The notes under the pieces are model-generated. The model had not been told where the DNA came from and made no database searches. It saw nothing but the letters and a program-made list of their open reading frames with translations. Below are positions 19,102-27,065 of a stretch of DNA of 64,000 nt, one piece after another (positions within the stretch are counted from its first letter, which is position 1; each line of letters opens with the position of its first letter). The position numbers and the translations under genes are program-made. The stretch is from Flavobacterium psychrotrophum (lineage in GTDB: Bacteria > Bacteroidota > Bacteroidia > Flavobacteriales > Flavobacteriaceae): the NCBI RefSeq assembly GCF_003403075.1, contig NZ_CP031557.1, positions 1,178,001 through 1,242,000 of the forward strand, given 5' to 3'.

Positions 19102-19888
19102 GTTTCCAGTATTGTTGTTCCAAAAAGCGGTTATTCCTCAGGATGCTCTCACGTATCATAATCACATTTTTGTCCCCGCTGTCCTTGATGCGTGTGGTCA
19201 TTTCGGCTTTATTTCCACTGAGGCTCTGAGAGTACTTTCCAAAAAGCGCTTCATAATTATCCGGTACATAGAGTTGTGCCTGTGGCAGGGCTTCCCGTAT
19301 GCGCAGGAATTCGTCCAGCCCGTTGAAATCGAAATCTACAAATACCAGCAGCTCTTCCACTGAAAATACGGCCAGGGAATCCTTGCCGATCCTGCCGTAT
19401 TTGTGAAGGTAGATGTACTCCGGGCCCAAAAGGTTTTCTACAATCAGGAATGTATCGAGGTTTTCCACAATACAGATCTTATCGGCTTTTATCGATTGGG
19501 CATTGCAGGCGAAGAGCTTAAACTGTTCCGTGTAGTGTTTCAGCTCGAGGATTTGGTCGTTTACCTCAAGTGGCTTAAAACCCCGGAGCATAAAGATAGG
19601 GACTGATTGTATCTTTTTAGCCTTTGAATTCCTGAATTTGCGGACGTTATCCGTTTTGTCGGTAACGGTAATGTCTTCAGGAAAATGCGTACTGAAAAAG
19701 GTCTCAAATTCAACGGGGCGCTTTACCTCAAAGCGGAAGCCCCTTCCTGAGCGTTCCTTTTCGATAATTGTTGCCGAGAGCAGGCCCTGGAAATGATGGG
19801 ATTTCAGGATCGTTGTTGGGAGCGCCTTTTCGGTAATGGAGCCTTCCTGACGAAATTTTTTATAGGTGTTGAAATCTGTTTGTGTCAT
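19094..19888 (-). CDS. Wadjet JetD-like TOPRIM nuclease subunit
   Basis: A 264-residue protein with a topoisomerase VI-like TOPRIM domain. Motifs are IVENLDTFLIVEN at about 125-140 (acidic residue in VENL), and VFVDFDFNGLDEFLR (DxD) at about 187-200, followed by ALPQAQLYVPDNYEA. This is the pattern of the DUF2220 part of JetD, the subunit that cuts plasmid DNA after the SMC motor has extruded a loop. It starts inside the SMC stop codon (TAATG). At 264 residues it is shorter than type I JetD, mainly in the N-terminal half. The second position in the operon is unusual; JetD commonly comes last. Confidence 0.7.
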   Translation of the reverse strand: MTQTDFNTYKKFRQEGSITEKALPTTILKSHHFQGLLSATIIEKERSGRGFRFEVKRPVEFETFFSTHFPEDITVTDKTDNVRKFRNSKAKKIQSVPIFMLRGFKPLEVNDQILELKHYTEQFKLFACNAQSIKADKICIVENLDTFLIVENLLGPEYIYLHKYGRIGKDSLAVFSVEELLVFVDFDFNGLDEFLRIREALPQAQLYVPDNYEALFGKYSQSLSGNKAEMTTRIKDSGDKNVIMIRESILRNNRFLEQQYWKHD

Positions 19889-22545
19889 TATCCGCGCTGT
19901 TTTCTGGATATTACGTTACCGTTATTTTCGCTTACCACAATTTGCCCGGGGCTCCTGCGGATGAGGTAGTATTTGTCAAAGCCATCATAAGGATGCAGTG
20001 GTGCGGCCGATATGGGCACGAAGTTGTTTTCTTTACAGTACCTGAGGATTTCGAGCCTGTTGGCCTCGTCTATGGTACCGATTTCATCAACAAAGAGCAC
20101 TATTTTGTTTTCGGGGTCGCTGACCACCAGCTGGTTGATAATGGACATCATCAGCACCAGGCGTATCATTTTGTCTGTCCCATCAGATTCCACCTGGCGG
20201 TTGGGGTCTACAACCTTGTGGACACCTTTTTTTTCCAGGTGCAGTTTGAAATCAAAAAGGTCCTTAAAAGCGATGGTACTTTGGGTATCGAGGAACCGGT
20301 TAAGGATGTTGAGGTTTTCCGATTGGTCATCGAAGATGATTTCCATGGTAAGGTCCCTGATTTCCATTATTTTTTCCAGGTCATCGAGTATTTTTTTATT
20401 GGGTATGATCTCAATACTGAGAGAATCAATATCGGATATTTTTATTTTCCTGATTTTGGAATTGAATTGATTGTTGATGAACGCTTCGAATTCTTGGAAT
20501 TTAGAATGCAGCGTTTTACAGGGTATTGAAAACTGGGTTGCAATATTTTGAAGCAATTCGTCGATACTTTTTTGTTTGTCATTGATGGTGACCAGTTCAT
20601 TATCAATTAGTTTAATAAAGGCTTCCTCGGATCCCACCACGCTATCGGTACGGTTTTTCAGGTTGTCGAACAACCGTTCTTTTTTACCCTTAATATCATT
20701 GCGTTCCGAAAAGTTACGCTCGAAATTTTTATAGAGTTGGTCAATGGATTCCTGGGATTGGCAGGCTATAGGAACAATGCCTGACTGCTCAACGGCCAGT
20801 TTCCATTTTCCCAGTTCGGTAACCCGTTGGTTGTCCCGTGCTATTTCGGCATTGAGCTGTTCCATGGCTTTCGAGGTGCTGGTTATGGCCTGGTTGGTGA
20901 TACCAAGGTCCTTGCCGGCCATTTCTTTTTCGTTTTTTAAACCGGAGATCGCAGCATTTTCCTGCTCCAGGTTTCCCTGGATTGCCGGCAGGCTTTCAAT
21001 CTCGGCGATTTTTGTCTCCAGTTCTTTTATGCTTTGTTGCACCGTGGCAAGTTTCCGGCGTGATTCTTCTAGGTTTTTAGCAATCGGCAGCAGGCGCTCG
21101 TTGTTTTCCTTTTCTTTCAGGGTTGCCTGAAGCTGTGTCTTTAGTTCTTCAACCGAAGGTATTGGGATACGTTTCAGGTCTTTAGGCAATGATAATGCCC
21201 CGTCAAAGACCCGCATGATGTCAGCGGTCCCGCTAATTTTCTCTACCAGGTGCCCGGCGTCAAGCTTTGTAATCTCGTTAGAGAAAAGCGCGTTGAGGAG
21301 TTCCCTGTCCTCGGCATTGTCGCTAATCTGGTGGATGAGCAGGTTTGAGTAGGAGTTTATTTTTTGTTCCAGTTCCAGTGCATGCCGCAGCAGTTTTTGA
21401 ATTTTAGATTCAATGTCCCTGCTTTTCAGATCCTGGAATTCAATCTGGGTGATATGGCTTTCAATTTCTTTACGCTCCTTGTCAAGGTTTTCGATGGATT
21501 GCCTGAGGAAATCTAGGTCTTCATAGGATTGTATCATCTTTATTTTTTGCTCAAGGCTGTATATCAGGGCTTCTTTTTGGGGTATCTGTGTCCCCAGGCT
21601 TCCCAGTTTCTGGTTGAGGACTGCCTGCCGTGGCAGCAAATCATTGTCCAGTTGCATCCTGTGTCCGGTTACCTGCTGTGTTTTTTGTCCGATAGATGCC
21701 CTGAGTGTTTCAATAACGCTCACATACTCCGAATCAAAGGCATATACCGTTTCAGAAAGGATCTGGCTTTTGACGCGGTATTGGTTTACCAGTTCTTTGA
21801 AGTCGAGAAAGTTCTTTTCAATACTCCGGTACACTTTAAGTTCGTGGTTGAGCTTTAAGAGGGTCTGGATGTCCCTTTGGTTTTTCTTTGAGAACGTTAC
21901 GCCTTCGTTTTCTTTGTTATCGGAGATGATCAGGGCTTCCTTTAGGGTTGAGCTATCGATGAGCGCTGAGTTAATGAGGTAGCGGTAGATTTTTGAGAAG
22001 TTGTTGCTGATTTCCCTTTGGTCGTTTGACACGCCGTCGTTGAGCCATACCACGCTATCGGTACGCTTGCCTTTCTGGTATATGAAATTGAACAGGTCCC
22101 TGCGGTTTGGGAATTTGATGTACTTGACGCTTGATGTCATGAATTCAGAAAAGACATTTTCTATTTTCTTCATCTGAAGTCCTTCTTCAAGGGTATCAAA
22201 GTAATGCTGCTCTTTGTAATCGCTGTCAATTTTATAATAGTCCAGAGTCCCTTCGGCATTTTTGCGGACCAAGATACAATAATATCTTTTTTTGAAAATT
22301 TCGAAGATAATCGCACTTGAGTTTATGCTTGGAAAGTAATGGTTGAATGTCGCTTTATCGCCGGTACGCCCGCCGCTGAAGGTCATTTTCTTACCGTCGA
22401 CGACATAAAGGAAATTGAGCGCGTAAATCAGGGTACTTTTCCCAATATTGTTAGGCCCCACTATTTGTAGGGAATCACATTCATGCAGGTTGATATCGGC
22501 CTTAGCATAAAGGCTGGAGTTGAGTATGACAATTCTTCTCAGCAT
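19888..22545 (-). CDS. Wadjet JetC-like SMC ATPase (MukB/MksB-like)
   Basis: First gene of the operon, 885 residues, an SMC-type motor with split ATPase halves. Walker A is GPNNIGKST (30-38); long coiled coils run at about 225-400 and 480-680; the signature-like SDGTDKMIRL lies near 785; Walker B is KIVLFVDEIGTID with Asp820/Glu821. In Wadjet this subunit dimerises and extrudes DNA loops so that small circular plasmids are sensed and cleaved. The protein is short for an SMC (type I JetC is over 1000), which suggests one of the other Wadjet types. The next gene starts in its stop codon (TAATG). Confidence 0.78.
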   Translation of the reverse strand: MLRRIVILNSSLYAKADINLHECDSLQIVGPNNIGKSTLIYALNFLYVVDGKKMTFSGGRTGDKATFNHYFPSINSSAIIFEIFKKRYYCILVRKNAEGTLDYYKIDSDYKEQHYFDTLEEGLQMKKIENVFSEFMTSSVKYIKFPNRRDLFNFIYQKGKRTDSVVWLNDGVSNDQREISNNFSKIYRYLINSALIDSSTLKEALIISDNKENEGVTFSKKNQRDIQTLLKLNHELKVYRSIEKNFLDFKELVNQYRVKSQILSETVYAFDSEYVSVIETLRASIGQKTQQVTGHRMQLDNDLLPRQAVLNQKLGSLGTQIPQKEALIYSLEQKIKMIQSYEDLDFLRQSIENLDKERKEIESHITQIEFQDLKSRDIESKIQKLLRHALELEQKINSYSNLLIHQISDNAEDRELLNALFSNEITKLDAGHLVEKISGTADIMRVFDGALSLPKDLKRIPIPSVEELKTQLQATLKEKENNERLLPIAKNLEESRRKLATVQQSIKELETKIAEIESLPAIQGNLEQENAAISGLKNEKEMAGKDLGITNQAITSTSKAMEQLNAEIARDNQRVTELGKWKLAVEQSGIVPIACQSQESIDQLYKNFERNFSERNDIKGKKERLFDNLKNRTDSVVGSEEAFIKLIDNELVTINDKQKSIDELLQNIATQFSIPCKTLHSKFQEFEAFINNQFNSKIRKIKISDIDSLSIEIIPNKKILDDLEKIMEIRDLTMEIIFDDQSENLNILNRFLDTQSTIAFKDLFDFKLHLEKKGVHKVVDPNRQVESDGTDKMIRLVLMMSIINQLVVSDPENKIVLFVDEIGTIDEANRLEILRYCKENNFVPISAAPLHPYDGFDKYYLIRRSPGQIVVSENNGNVISRKQRG

Positions 22546-22989
22546 AAGGAGATGCTTAGGTAGGGTTAGTTGTTTTATTTAATGGTAGCTCTTCTTGGCA
22601 ATGAGACCACCCAGTTGGTTTGCTGCCGCCTAAATTTAAGAAAATTAGCAATATGAAGCGACTTATTCTGAGATCGATACGAAGAAATTCTACCAGAGAT
22701 TTCTTTTCAATACCCTGAAAAGCATTTTTTACGGTAAATTGTCTATGGCGATATTATCTAGTAGCTGCGCGGAATAACATCAGTAACGCTACGATATCAC
22801 GTTTAGGTTGGCGGAGTAATTGTTAAAACAGCTATTTAAAAGTATTTTTTGTTTTGTTAAGCTGTTTGTGTGGTAATTGTATTTTCAAGCGAAGTCGTCA
22901 AGCCGCTTCCCGGCTGCATAAGGTTTGCTGTAGTGTAATTAACTAACTTTTCCTCTTGTGAATACTAGGTATTTCATAACCTCTCCAAA
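22546..22989. other. Intergenic region without recognised gene
   Basis: 444 bases between the Wadjet-like operon start and the broken toxin gene, both on the minus strand. It must hold the promoter of the SMC gene, but I see no clear TAnnTTTG box, no strong hairpin and no coding frame of note. Confidence 0.4.
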
Positions 22990-23648
22990 TTATTGCTGCC
23001 TGTATGCTTCCATGGCAATTTCAAAATCTTCTTTTATGAATTCCCAGTAGCATCCGCGCAGGCATTCCGGGTCGAAGTCTGTATCAGCCTTTTCAAATTT
23101 GGTAAAGTTCGTTACTATGAGTGTGGGGTCGTGGCTGTAAGGATACCGCAAGGCATGTAGCTCCAGCATCCGTCCAATCGGGTAGAGAGGGAGCAACTCG
23201 TAGCGGTCAAAAAAGTCTTTCTTACGACCGCCTCGTTGGATGACATCGACTTTCATTGCAATAATTTCTTCGGTGGTAGCCATACGTATGCCTTCCACAT
23301 GGAGGGGATCCTGCATAAAAGGATCTGTGGTATAGAATAGATCTAATTTGATAGTGTTTTCACGATCCGTACCCAAGAAATAGGAACGTCCCATACCTAC
23401 AGGACCTGAAGAAACCTTTCCAGATATTTAAAAAGCCTCGATAATGTCTGTTCTATGCTGTCAAAGTTAATACTGCCGTAATCTGCATCGGTGAACAGGT
23501 CGATATCCACTGAAATCCTGTGGTCGTGTTGCAGGGAAAGTGCTGTGCCGCCTACCAGGCGAAACGGATGCAATTCGGGTAGTTCCATCAATTGTAACAG
23601 CACTTGTTGCAACAACCGTTTTACGGTATTCCAATACATTTTAGCCAT
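22990..23648 (-). pseudogene. AbiEii-like nucleotidyltransferase toxin, split by a frameshift
   Basis: Two adjacent frames make one AbiEii/AbiGii-type toxin, which acts by transferring nucleotides to cellular targets such as tRNA. The first frame (23648-23397, 83 residues) has the catalytic core: FRLVGGTALSLQHDH and VDIDLF (residues about 30-52). It stops at TAG. The second frame (23394-22990, 134 residues) continues the fold with MGRSYFLG, IKLDLFYT and ATTEEIIAMKVDVI. Read upstream of its ATG, the second frame still gives SSGPVGMG, as expected for continuous protein, so one base appears to be missing near 23410-23425. The product is probably inactive. Confidence 0.75.
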
Positions 23649-24102
23649 CTGGAGTTATTGTCTTACGTACTTCTTCGCTTCCGTAAAAACGCAGGATCTC
23701 TTTTTTCTCGGTAAGGTTTCCACGTTCGAAAATACGCCTGATAACGGCTGTAGCCTGTCGCTGCCAGTCAATTTTTGTTATATTGGTGTCCCAAAACAGG
23801 GATTTGCGCAGTCGGGAAAGGTTCGGGGTATTGTGAGCTGCTTCTTTCTTCTTTAGTTTGGCGATATCATAATACGCCTGTAGTAGTACTAAGGTACCTT
23901 CTTCCAAGCCGAGGGCTTTTTCGAGCTTAAGCGATGTAGCGGTAGAAAGGTCACGTTTGCCGAGGATAACCTGGTTAAGGCTTTGCGGAAATTCATCTAT
24001 AGACAAGGCAAAAGGGCGTTGGGCAAGCTGCCTTTTGGCGAGCTCGCGTTGTAAAACCGCTCCCGGGTGTATGCCTTTGTAGCGTTCAAATTGCTTGTCC
24101 AT
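23641..24102 (-). CDS. XRE-family antitoxin, partner of AbiEii-like toxin
   Basis: A 153-residue protein combining a HigA-like helix-turn-helix (about 10-75: HPGAVLQRELAKR, then SLNQVILGKRDLSTATSLKLE with a core of two helices) with a C-terminal domain like DUF6922 (FWDTNITKIDW...IIRRIFERG...YGSEEVRK with variations). It overlaps the toxin start by 8 bp, the normal order for antitoxin-toxin pairs. It should bind its own promoter; a near-perfect 22-bp palindrome lies 7 bases upstream of its start. The gene is intact although its toxin partner is broken, which is harmless to the cell. Confidence 0.75.
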   Translation of the reverse strand: MDKQFERYKGIHPGAVLQRELAKRQLAQRPFALSIDEFPQSLNQVILGKRDLSTATSLKLEKALGLEEGTLVLLQAYYDIAKLKKKEAAHNTPNLSRLRKSLFWDTNITKIDWQRQATAVIRRIFERGNLTEKKEILRFYGSEEVRKTITPDG

Positions 24103-24109
24103 ATCACTA

Positions 24110-24131
24110 ATGTAAACAAATTTGCTTACAT
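24110..24131. promoter_or_regulatory. 22-bp palindromic operator of the toxin-antitoxin operon
   Basis: ATGTAAACAAA followed directly by TTTGCTTACAT is palindromic with one mismatched pair. It ends 8 bases before the antitoxin start (24102, minus strand), where an autorepressing XRE antitoxin would bind. The role is inferred from position and symmetry. Confidence 0.55.
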
Positions 24132-24221
24132 ATTGCTTTTTTACTGCATTTACTATTATATTTTGAAATAATATTAAATGGTAATTGGGGGAACAATCCT
24201 TGGATTATCTTATAATTGTAG

Positions 24222-24487
24222 ATTTTTACGTCCGTTACAGACGGCGCTACTTCAACAGTAGAAAAAGACTATAAAGTAAAATTGGGTCAGATTTTCACCC
24301 CTGGTGGTTACCCTGTTTATGGCTTTGGTAAAAACATTCCGCTATTATTCGGTATAGGTGTGCAGCACGAGCCAGAGCTTTCAAAAATTGACGATAGACT
24401 ATAAACCCAGCCTGGCGATTTGGAGTATTTCTTGCGGTAGATATACCACTCTTTAAACATAAGAACAGTATTAAACGCAAAGAATAG
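24222..24487 (+). pseudogene. Decayed 3' fragment of an unidentified protein
   Basis: No intact gene occupies 24132-24519, but the plus strand reads sensibly from 24222 (TDGATSTVEKDYKVKLG, FTPGGYPVYGFGKN, GIGVQHEPELSK) to a TAA at 24402. It resumes in another frame from 24404 (NPAWRFGVFLAVDIPLFKHK) to a TAG at 24485. The Gly/aromatic-rich pattern resembles the end of a membrane or cell-envelope protein. It is a truncated, frameshifted relic, probably left by an earlier insertion. Confidence 0.45.
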
Positions 24488-24519
24488 ATTTTTCATCTAC
24501 GAGTAATATAATTATTACG

Positions 24520-25572
24520 TTACAATAAGATGAACCCATTATTTCCCGCTATGGTGTGTAGTGGTATTAGAACCTCGCTGTAAAGTTTTGTGTTCAGGCC
24601 GGAAGCATCCATTTTAGGAAAAATAGTTATGAATTCTTCCAGGTATTTATTTTTAGGTGCCTTAGTGCATATTACATTATAAGCTTCTTGTTGTAGTCTT
24701 ACAAACGGCTCAAAGTGCTTTTCGAGCGACGGCAGCTTATCGGATTTAATACTGTTGAATTGTTTATCAATTGGCGCTAGGTTCCAAATCAGGTCATGCG
24801 ATACGAAGGCATGGGGTATGAAATGATCTACCGCGTAATTGGTTATGTCCATTTTGGTGTTGGTATAAATACATTCGATCGAGCCTAACTCCTTAAACAC
24901 GATGTCCCAATAGTGTTTTCGTTGGGGCAGGAGGGAACCACGAAAAGGAGGTTTTATAAGTTTTCCGGCAATATCAGGAACGCTTGGGTTACGCACCTGA
25001 AGGAATGCAGCCAGGTTCCACAGGCAGTAATCTTTCAGAATGCGCGAATGTGTTGTTAGGTACCCTACCCACTTCGGGTTGATGATAATCTGGTGGCTGT
25101 CCAGTGCATACAAACAATCTCCTTCAAAAGCAGCCGAAGCGGTATAGATGTACTTTTTATAACTACTGTCGTTATTTATAGTTGTTTTATTAAACCAGGG
25201 TGAGAGGAACCAGTGTGGTACATTATTATCGAAATGCCATAAAACCTTTACAGTCTCCGTCTTAATTGAACCTGCTAACCGGCTCACAATGTCTTCCTGC
25301 CGGAGGTTTACCGGTAATGCTTCGCCTGCCTTAATGGTTTCTATTGACTGTTGCAACAGGTCCTGTTTTCCAAAAGACACGTGGAAATAATTTACAGTGT
25401 ACCAAGCTCCGGCCACCATACGCGCAAATAACTCCTGTTTTTCGATGACCGTTTTGCCTGTTTCCACGGCTTCAAGTATTGCTAAAAACCAGTAGAACTT
25501 GTAGGTAGAAGCCGTATTTGAAAATAAGCCTGACAATGTTTTAACCGGTAGGTTAGGATGAAATGGAACCAT
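24520..25572 (-). CDS. HNH endonuclease domain protein
   Basis: A 350-residue protein. A helical N-terminal part (about 1-130: YKFYWFLAILEAVE, ELFARMVAGAWY) precedes an HNH-type nuclease near residues 230-285. CIYTN is followed by YAVDHFIPHAFVSHD and IWNLAPIDKQFNSIKSD, which supply the Asp-His, Asn and second Asn/Lys of the fold. HNH proteins with this helical front often appear beside other defence genes. It lies 43 bases after the HEPN-like gene on the same strand and probably closes that operon. The nuclease core is recognisable; target and system are unknown. Confidence 0.72.
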   Translation of the reverse strand: MVPFHPNLPVKTLSGLFSNTASTYKFYWFLAILEAVETGKTVIEKQELFARMVAGAWYTVNYFHVSFGKQDLLQQSIETIKAGEALPVNLRQEDIVSRLAGSIKTETVKVLWHFDNNVPHWFLSPWFNKTTINNDSSYKKYIYTASAAFEGDCLYALDSHQIIINPKWVGYLTTHSRILKDYCLWNLAAFLQVRNPSVPDIAGKLIKPPFRGSLLPQRKHYWDIVFKELGSIECIYTNTKMDITNYAVDHFIPHAFVSHDLIWNLAPIDKQFNSIKSDKLPSLEKHFEPFVRLQQEAYNVICTKAPKNKYLEEFITIFPKMDASGLNTKLYSEVLIPLHTIAGNNGFILL

Positions 25573-25615
25573 ATAAGTAATAATTCACTCTTTGATTAAA
25601 GTGTTTGCTAAATTA

Positions 25616-27055
25616 TCAAACTTTCCGGTAGAAGCCCTCGTGCAGTGACACCTTGCAATACTTCTCATGTACTTTAGGATAGTTCACGATATAATTGTCA
25701 AAGCCAATCCATTTCATGATCAGGTGGTTCAACAATGTATATAAGCGAATTGCACTGTAAAACATTTCCCTTGTCTTGGTGTCGTCGGTGCGTTTATCCC
25801 CCAATAGCGATAAATCAGGCACACGCCCGTGAAGGAAATCATTACGTGTATTAAGTATCTTAAGGTCCTCAGGCGATAACGTAATTCCAAGCGCCTCAAA
25901 CGGTGCGTGTAGCTTGGCTTTATTTGTAGGCTGGTTCAGGTAACTTATCCTGCCTTCCAGTGTTTGGTAACCCTCATCAGTAATCTCTGTTTTAAATTCC
26001 GTAAGGGCATTTAAAAGGGCTAGTCTGACCTTTTTACCAAGCGGTTTTGAAGGTATTGGCTTAAGGTCTTTTTTTAACCCGTCCGTAATAAGCGGTGAGA
26101 TGGTCTCCAGGGCAATCGCATACCCCCCGGGCATGAAGAGTAAAGACGCTTTCGCCGACTCCATCATTAGCATGATTACGGATGTAAATTCACCTGAGCT
26201 GTATAACTTGTTTGTAAGCACTGACAGTTCATTTGCGGAGACCGGCCGCAGTGTTTTTGCTTTTATAAGTTTGTCTACCAAGGAGTGCCTTTTCCTTATG
26301 TATGCTGCCGGATTGGAATTGACCGGGCTGTAGATGGTATGCAAACTTTTCCGGAACGCCTGAAACCTAAATGCTTTAAATGCATCCATTTTCCTGTTGG
26401 AGTATGCAAAGTAAAAACCGAAATTCCCCTCCATTTTACCCATTAAGTAGCCCATGGCATTTTTTAGGGCAAATGTTTTATCACAAAAATCTTCGAAGTC
26501 AAGTCTGCTTTCGGCTTCCATGCCCAAATAGTAGTTGCCTTCTGTATCATTGAAATAATACGCCCACACCGTTGTAGTGCCAATTATTGCTTTCAGGCAT
26601 GTTGAGGAGAGCGTACCAAAGTCATTTTCGTAAACACTGTGCTCAATATAATGGTGAAAAGCCAAGGATTTTTCAACGGGTATTATCAGGCGGTAAAATT
26701 GCTTAGTTTTACTAAACCCGGAGGAGGTAAACTGGTGGGATGAGGCAGCCACTCCCGTTGCCGTGGAAATACCGTCGATAAATACGTTTTTTAAGTTGAG
26801 TTTATACCCTTGCCAACTTATATATGACCGTTTTATAATTTTACCTACTTCCCATCCCGGAAAGGCCCTGAAAAAATCAATATCCAATTCCAAGGTAGCC
26901 TCGTTATTTGCTATCTCAAAACGGGCATCAGCATCAGGCAGTTTCCCCGGGTGACTAAAGGTTACATCAGCAGGTTGCAACAGGCGTTGCACCAGCGCTG
27001 CGGCTTCTTTTATATGTACGTAATGTACTTTACGGCTTTTCGATTTTCGTATCAT
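25616..27055 (-). CDS. HEPN-domain protein, ApeA-like candidate
   Basis: The reading frame extends to 27112, but an ATG at 27055 lies 10 bases after the upstream stop with AGAAG before it, so 479 residues are preferred. The N-terminal two thirds form a beta-rich then helical region without a known motif. Near the C-terminus LNTRNDFLHGRVPDL carries Arg-x4-His (404-409), the catalytic signature of HEPN ribonucleases, followed by a helix (REMFYSAIRLYTLLNHLI). This layout recalls ApeA-type abortive-infection proteins, whose N-terminal domain senses phage. It sits between a PD-(D/E)XK gene and an HNH gene in one operon. Confidence 0.6.
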   Translation of the reverse strand: MIRKSKSRKVHYVHIKEAAALVQRLLQPADVTFSHPGKLPDADARFEIANNEATLELDIDFFRAFPGWEVGKIIKRSYISWQGYKLNLKNVFIDGISTATGVAASSHQFTSSGFSKTKQFYRLIIPVEKSLAFHHYIEHSVYENDFGTLSSTCLKAIIGTTTVWAYYFNDTEGNYYLGMEAESRLDFEDFCDKTFALKNAMGYLMGKMEGNFGFYFAYSNRKMDAFKAFRFQAFRKSLHTIYSPVNSNPAAYIRKRHSLVDKLIKAKTLRPVSANELSVLTNKLYSSGEFTSVIMLMMESAKASLLFMPGGYAIALETISPLITDGLKKDLKPIPSKPLGKKVRLALLNALTEFKTEITDEGYQTLEGRISYLNQPTNKAKLHAPFEALGITLSPEDLKILNTRNDFLHGRVPDLSLLGDKRTDDTKTREMFYSAIRLYTLLNHLIMKWIGFDNYIVNYPKVHEKYCKVSLHEGFYRKV

Positions 27056-27065
27056 ATCTGGCTTC

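Noticed and set aside
19882..21982. Plus-strand frames of up to 215 codons over the SMC gene
   Set aside because: Antisense to a convincing SMC ATPase; composition is Phe/Ser-rich, as expected for antisense shadows.
23394..23420. Programmed frameshifting in the AbiEii-like gene
   Set aside because: No slippery heptamer or downstream hairpin was evident; a simple one-base loss explains it. Kept open as a test in the finding.
24295..24480. A minus-strand frame of 61 codons
   Set aside because: Antisense to the decayed plus-strand protein fragment, which reads as real protein.
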